From positions 1-9,454 of the forward strand of contig CAYHZL010000141.1 in the NCBI GenBank assembly GCA_964361075.1: a DNA stretch of 9,454 nt. Reading direction: 5' to 3'. Positions 5,926 through 9,454 of this stretch are shown here, one piece after another. The translations under genes were made by a program, and so were the position numbers. Origin of the DNA: CAYHZL01 sp964361075. GTDB taxonomy: Bacteria > Bacteroidota > Ignavibacteria > UBA10030 > UBA8401. Below the pieces are notes generated by a model. It was not told the DNA's origin, made no database searches, and saw only the letters and a list, made by a program, of their open reading frames with translations. Each line of letters opens with the position of its first letter. Within the stretch, counting starts at the first letter, position 1.

Positions 5926-7995
5926 TTAGAAAGCGTGTGCTATACCGAAGTGAAATACCGGTGCAACTTTTCTATCAAGAATCCACTGACGTTCCTTTGG
6001 CTCTTTCGGATCGTATAATTTAAAACCAATATCAAAACGGAGCGGACCAACAAATGTGTCGTATCGTAAACCGGCACCGATAGCAAGTGCGATGCTCGAT
6101 GGTACAACATCGGGTGCAGTTTTCCACACATTGCCAAAATCTAAAAAGAAAACACTCCACATACTTTCCAGATCAACAATCCAAATTTTTCCCGCCTGCC
6201 GTAAAAACTGAATACGAGTTTCAACGCTGCCTTCAATCAATACATCTCCACCTTCTCTGGAAAGAGGAAACGCAGCTAAATCGCGCGAATCCCAACCACG
6301 TACACTCATGCTTCCTCCGGCAAAGAATCTACGCGTAAGAGGAACTTCTGTTTTGTTACGCGATTTATTATAAAGCTCTGCCCAGCCTCCGCGCAATTTA
6401 AATGCCCACACAACAGATTTATTTTCGTTTGCACTTATATAATGTTTAGCTAAAAAAGAAAGTTTGACATATTCCGAAAATGGAAGATCAATACCAAACG
6501 TACCGATGTAGCGCGGCATTAAGCCTGCTTCTTCCACTGAAACGGTATGGAAAAAACCTTCGCGTGGCGAAAATGGGTTATCCGTTTTATCTCGCTGAAA
6601 TGTGAGCGTTATAATAGAGTTAAATACGCGTGTTGTATCACTCAAATGAATTTTACTCGAATCAATAGTTTCGATTGCCTGCCGCTCTAATGTCCAATCA
6701 GCAAAACCCAATATGTAATTTGAAAATTTATTGATAAGACCAAGTTTCGAACGCAAAACATTTAAATTATACGCCTCTTGTTTTTCCGCTTCAGCAGAAA
6801 GCGTAATACTTGCACTCAGTTTATTTGAATAAAAATATGGGAACGTTAACTGTGCTTGAATATCTGCTTTTGCAAACAGCGTTGGTTCTTTCAACCCTTT
6901 AGTAAATGCGCCAATCCAATTAAGTTCTTCAGGTTTTTGAAGGCGTGCACGGGTACGAAGAGAAAAAAATTGTGCATCACCAAAAAAATTTCTATGGCTA
7001 TAACCAAGACCAATACCTGTGGTAAATAATTCGTTTTCGTTATTCACAATTATTTCAGGCGTTACTTCTTGAAGCGGCAACACTTTATATTCAATCAGGA
7101 CTGGAATTGCCGGCGGTTGTACAGTAACAACCGGCTGCTGCATTGTAATTGTTGCATTCTCAAAAATACCTAACCGATTTAAATTTTGTTCGCTTTCAAC
7201 TTTTTTTTCTTCATTGAACATTTCCCCTGTTTCAAATTCCAATTGCCGCAAAATAATATTATCACCTAATGCTTCCGGCGTTTGCTGCACATCAATTTTT
7301 CCAACAATATATTTCTTTCCGGGTGTGTATCGAAAAGTAAGAGCAACGTTATTGGTTGAAAGATATAACTGTTGAGTAATAGCATCGGCTTCAGCGAAAG
7401 AATATCCTGATGTTCGAAGTACTCGCAGCACTCGCACACGCTCACGCTCCACAGCATCACGCGTGTACGGTTCACCAATTTTCACAATTACATTAGTACG
7501 AATTTCCTGAGCAAGAAGTGAATCAACACTTTCGATGCCGTACATAAGCAATGAATCTACTACTGAACGTTTGTTTTCTTTGATCGAGATATTTATTGAA
7601 ACCGAGAAGGTACGGTTCTCGAAGCGGAAAGCAGTATCGATAGCAGCATAAAAAAATCCTCTGTCGGCGAGATACTCTTTTAACCGATCAACATCGTGAT
7701 CAAACACTATCGGATCAAAATAATTTCGCGGAGAGCCAAGTTTTTCCCACACATAGTCGTAAAAAAAAACGGACACGCTCCACGGAGATTCATACGTGCG
7801 CAATTCATTTCGCAATGCGGACACAGACGTTTCACCATCAATATGAATTTCAATGTTCTTTACTTCGAATTTATTTTTTTCCGAATAGGAGAGCTGCGAA
7901 AAAACAGAAGGTGCGTTCCATACTACAAACGACACCACATACCAGATTGTGCGGAAGGAAAACAAGCGCCGTAGTGTAGTAGAAAAGTGTTGCAT
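5926..7995 (-). CDS. Omp85-superfamily outer-membrane assembly protein (TamA/BamA-like)
   Basis: This 689-residue protein starts with a signal peptide: basic residues R9, R10 and R15, a hydrophobic stretch TIWYVVSFVVW (16-26), and likely cleavage near VFS-Q (31-34). POTRA-like units follow at about 43-138, 140-224 and 227-305, the last ending in RLGIFENATITM. The C-terminal half (about 315-689) is a 16-strand-type beta barrel with the L6 signature FFAGGSMSVRGW (557-568), FLDFGNVW (617-624), GAGLRYDTFVGPLRFDIG (640-657) and a terminal phenylalanine expected of a beta signal. Three POTRAs rather than five argue for a TamA-like or lineage-specific Omp85 protein rather than the main BamA. The role is inferred to be insertion or export of outer-membrane proteins or lipids; the partner (such as TamB) is not in the window. 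It heads the holB-metG run and starts just 10 nt after a terminator-like T-run. Confidence 0.88.
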   Translation of the reverse strand: MQHFSTTLRRLFSFRTIWYVVSFVVWNAPSVFSQLSYSEKNKFEVKNIEIHIDGETSVSALRNELRTYESPWSVSVFFYDYVWEKLGSPRNYFDPIVFDHDVDRLKEYLADRGFFYAAIDTAFRFENRTFSVSINISIKENKRSVVDSLLMYGIESVDSLLAQEIRTNVIVKIGEPYTRDAVERERVRVLRVLRTSGYSFAEADAITQQLYLSTNNVALTFRYTPGKKYIVGKIDVQQTPEALGDNIILRQLEFETGEMFNEEKKVESEQNLNRLGIFENATITMQQPVVTVQPPAIPVLIEYKVLPLQEVTPEIIVNNENELFTTGIGLGYSHRNFFGDAQFFSLRTRARLQKPEELNWIGAFTKGLKEPTLFAKADIQAQLTFPYFYSNKLSASITLSAEAEKQEAYNLNVLRSKLGLINKFSNYILGFADWTLERQAIETIDSSKIHLSDTTRVFNSIITLTFQRDKTDNPFSPREGFFHTVSVEEAGLMPRYIGTFGIDLPFSEYVKLSFLAKHYISANENKSVVWAFKLRGGWAELYNKSRNKTEVPLTRRFFAGGSMSVRGWDSRDLAAFPLSREGGDVLIEGSVETRIQFLRQAGKIWIVDLESMWSVFFLDFGNVWKTAPDVVPSSIALAIGAGLRYDTFVGPLRFDIGFKLYDPKEPKERQWILDRKVAPVFHFGIAHAF

Positions 7996-8005
7996 GAATT
8001 ATTTC

Positions 8006-8037
8006 AACAAAAAACCCAGCGAAACAGAAGCTGGGTT
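8006..8037 (-). terminator. Rho-independent terminator after the DUF2795 gene
   Basis: The minus strand has AACCCAGC, a 9-nt loop and GCTGGGTT, a perfect 8-bp stem (8013-8037), with a run of six T starting in the stem end and then GTT (down to 8006). It lies 48 nt past the DUF2795 stop, as expected for its terminator. It also lies only 10 nt from the ATG of the Omp85 gene, so it could act as an attenuator or a structured leader for that operon. Confidence 0.8.
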
Positions 8038-8085
8038 CTTTGTTATTTTCTTTTTCGAATAAAACAATAAGGGGTAGTCAGTTAG

Positions 8086-8310
8086 TTAGTACTCGTTTTC
8101 ATCTTCATAGAAGAAATCATCTTCAGAAGGATAGTCCGGCCAAATTTCTTCGATACTTTCGTACGGCTCTTCACTATCTTCCAACTCTCTTAAATTTTCA
8201 AGCAATTCAACCGGAGCGCCTGTTCTGCTCGCATAATCAATTAATTCATCTTTCGTTGCGGGCCAGGGTGCATCTTCGAGAAACGCCGCCAATTCTAAAG
8301 TCCAAATCAT
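8086..8310 (-). CDS. Small acidic DUF2795-domain protein
   Basis: This is a 74-residue, strongly acidic protein: by my count 24 Asp/Glu against 3 Lys/Arg. The segment LEDAPWPATKDELIDYA (11-27) and the following GAPVELLENLRELED (31-45) match the DUF2795 pattern, a short helical domain of unknown role. The tail EEIWPDYPSEDDFFYEDENEY is rich in acidic and aromatic residues. Proteins with this exact style are common in Bacteroidota and relatives, which is one basis for the lineage guess. No cysteines, signal peptide or membrane segment are present, so it is probably cytosolic. It begins 37 nt after the M23 peptidase gene on the same strand and ends before a good terminator, so the two are probably co-transcribed. 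I do not know its function. Confidence 0.85.
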   Translation of the reverse strand: MIWTLELAAFLEDAPWPATKDELIDYASRTGAPVELLENLRELEDSEEPYESIEEIWPDYPSEDDFFYEDENEY

Positions 8311-8347
8311 AAATTACTAACCTACAATATAATGTTCGAATAAATAT

Positions 8348-9310
8348 TTACTTTTTCTTTAAGTAACCTAATTGCGTTCTGATTTTATCGTAATCTACAT
8401 CATCAACAAAAAATTCAACCGGATTTTTCTTTGCACGATTCTGCCGTACTTCATAATGCAAATGAGGACCTGTTGAGCGACCTGTGTTGCCTGAATAGGC
8501 TATCAACATACCGCGTTTCACATGTTGACCGGCATGAACCACTGTTTTCGAAAGATGAGCATACCACGAAGTGTAACCGAAGCCATGATTTATTCCAACC
8601 GAATTGCCGTACGCACTTCCCGTTGCGCCGGAAAATTCTACGACGCCATTGCCTGTTGCATAGACAGGTGTTCCGACATCGTTGTGAATATCAACGCCTT
8701 CGTGCATTTTGTTCATACCAAGAAAAGGATCTCTCCGTACACCAAAACCATGATATGAAAATTCACCGTTCATTGGTTTAATTGCAGGAATACTAGCAAA
8801 CAATTCTTTGTTGGATTGAGATTTATTGTAAATCTCTTTATAACTTTCTCGTTGGAAAGCAATTTCTCTATCTAATTTATCCATTACCGTACGGGATAAC
8901 GAAAGCAACTCATTAGCATCTTTTGCAATAACACCTGCGTAGGAAACTTCTGCTGCACCACCTGTTCCCAACTTGAGAATATCAGTATCTACTTTGGGCA
9001 AATTTACTGCTGTGCGTAATTGATTATCTCGCGTCGCCAAGACTTCCATCGACGAAGCAATCGTTGCCATTTTTATATTCAACGACTTAATTTCTGATTT
9101 TAAAACTTGGTTTTCGAGAGCGTATTGAGAAAGAGATGTTCGTTCAAATCCAAGAGGGTCGCCCATGAAATGATTCACACCGGCGATTACAAAAAGTCCG
9201 AAACAGGCTGCACCAAGAATAGAAGCACCAAATTTTAACCTAAACCCATTCGCCTCTCTATACGAAACTGTTTCTTCCGAATAGAAAAATAACTTTTTCT
9301 TTTTAGACAT
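8348..9310 (-). CDS. Membrane-anchored M23 (LytM/peptidase M23) metallopeptidase
   Basis: This 320-residue protein is a zinc endopeptidase of the lysostaphin/LytM family, or an EnvC/MepM-like regulator-hydrolase acting on peptidoglycan cross-links in the periplasm. A short basic cytosolic N-terminus (SKKKK) precedes one membrane segment (about 27-44). Coiled-coil-like helices follow (about 62-100 and 130-172), then the M23 domain (about 185-298). The zinc and catalytic residues are present: H203 and D207 in HEGVDI, H252 in YAHLS, and H283 and H285 in GPHLHYE, so it should be an active enzyme. Conserved GxPVYATGNGVVEFSG and YGNSVGINHG are also seen. I chose the ATG at 9310; a GTG at 9316 in the same frame would add two residues. 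It stands first in its unit behind a good promoter and is followed by the DUF2795 gene. Confidence 0.92.
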   Translation of the reverse strand: MSKKKKLFFYSEETVSYREANGFRLKFGASILGAACFGLFVIAGVNHFMGDPLGFERTSLSQYALENQVLKSEIKSLNIKMATIASSMEVLATRDNQLRTAVNLPKVDTDILKLGTGGAAEVSYAGVIAKDANELLSLSRTVMDKLDREIAFQRESYKEIYNKSQSNKELFASIPAIKPMNGEFSYHGFGVRRDPFLGMNKMHEGVDIHNDVGTPVYATGNGVVEFSGATGSAYGNSVGINHGFGYTSWYAHLSKTVVHAGQHVKRGMLIAYSGNTGRSTGPHLHYEVRQNRAKKNPVEFFVDDVDYDKIRTQLGYLKKK

Positions 9311-9359
9311 TTTCACTCGTTGAGTTTAGTGAATATTTTTTAGTGAAATAATATGGCAA

Positions 9360-9388
9360 AAAATAGAAAAATAATGTTGGTTTGTCAA
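9360..9388 (-). promoter_or_regulatory. Sigma70-type promoter for the M23 peptidase gene
   Basis: On the minus strand TTGACA (9383-9388) is followed after exactly 17 nt by TATTTT (9360-9365), then TTG. The TATTTTTTG wording is also one base away from the TAnnTTTG -7 element used by Bacteroidetes primary sigma factors. Predicted transcription would start near 9353, giving a leader of about 40 nt before the ATG at 9310. Confidence 0.6.
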
Positions 9389-9425
9389 GAAATTTTAAAT
9401 AGTTCTCACTGAAATACTCTTTGCG

Positions 9426-9454
9426 CGTCATTGCGAGGCGTTTTTTGCCGAAGT
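9426..9454 (+). repeat. Dispersed-type intergenic repeat, right end copy
   Basis: This reads CGTCATTGCGAGG, then CGTTTTTTG, then CCGAAGT. Its first 13 and last 7 bases equal those of the minus-strand reading of 1-31, but the middle differs, so it is a diverged or differently filled copy. It lies upstream of the M23 promoter and ends exactly at the window edge. Confidence 0.55.

Noticed and set aside
8431..8781. Plus-strand open frame of 116 codons opposite the M23 domain
   Set aside because: It covers the conserved HxxxD and HxH coding region on the other strand; no domain and no plausible ribosome site.
1..9454. CRISPR arrays, tRNA or rRNA genes, phage genes, or a complete insertion sequence
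   Set aside because: No regularly spaced repeats, cloverleaf-like segments, rRNA signatures, transposase or integrase motifs were found on either strand by eye.

Overview
The window reads as a compact piece of chromosome from a Gram-negative, low-GC member of the Bacteroidota/Chlorobiota side of the FCB group. An Ignavibacteria-like lineage is my best guess. The envelope genes (an Omp85 barrel protein and the LPS-heptose epimerase HldD) show a double membrane. The 74-residue acidic DUF2795 protein and the bacterial deoxyhypusine-synthase-like protein are of the kind I associate with that group. Several genes (holB, metG, the Omp85 gene) lack a clear Shine-Dalgarno, which is common there. The placement is inference from protein style, not from a phylogenetic marker.

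All nine credible genes lie on the minus strand, so transcription runs from high to low coordinates. Promoter-proximal first, there is an inner-membrane-anchored M23 peptidase (8348-9310) behind a good TTGACA-type promoter. Next comes the small acidic DUF2795 protein (8086-8310), closed by a perfect 8-bp hairpin with a T-run (8006-8037). Then follows a tightly packed run: a TamA/BamA-like outer-membrane protein (5926-7995), holB (DNA polymerase III delta', 4804-5919), metG (methionyl-tRNA synthetase, 2745-4814), a DUF4258 protein (2433-2723), a YgiT-type zinc-finger protein (2176-2433) and hldD (1205-2179). The junctions in this run are 6 nt apart, 11-nt overlap, 21 nt apart, 1-nt overlap and 4-nt overlap, so one operon with translational coupling is likely. 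After a 115-nt spacer holding a large imperfect inverted repeat comes a deoxyhypusine-synthase-family gene (61-1089).

Most of the content is housekeeping: envelope assembly, cell-wall cleavage, replication clamp loading, tRNA charging and LPS-core sugar synthesis. The unusual parts are a toxin-antitoxin-like DUF4258/YgiT pair wired by overlapping codons into a core operon directly ahead of hldD; a bacterial DHS-like enzyme that keeps the catalytic lysine; a terminator-like hairpin almost touching the start of the Omp85 gene; and dispersed-type intergenic repeats at both extreme ends in inverted orientation, suggesting the sequence was cut or its assembly broke at repeats. I found no tRNA, rRNA, CRISPR array or intact mobile element. 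No stretch over 300 bases lacks a gene, and I see no gene on the plus strand.
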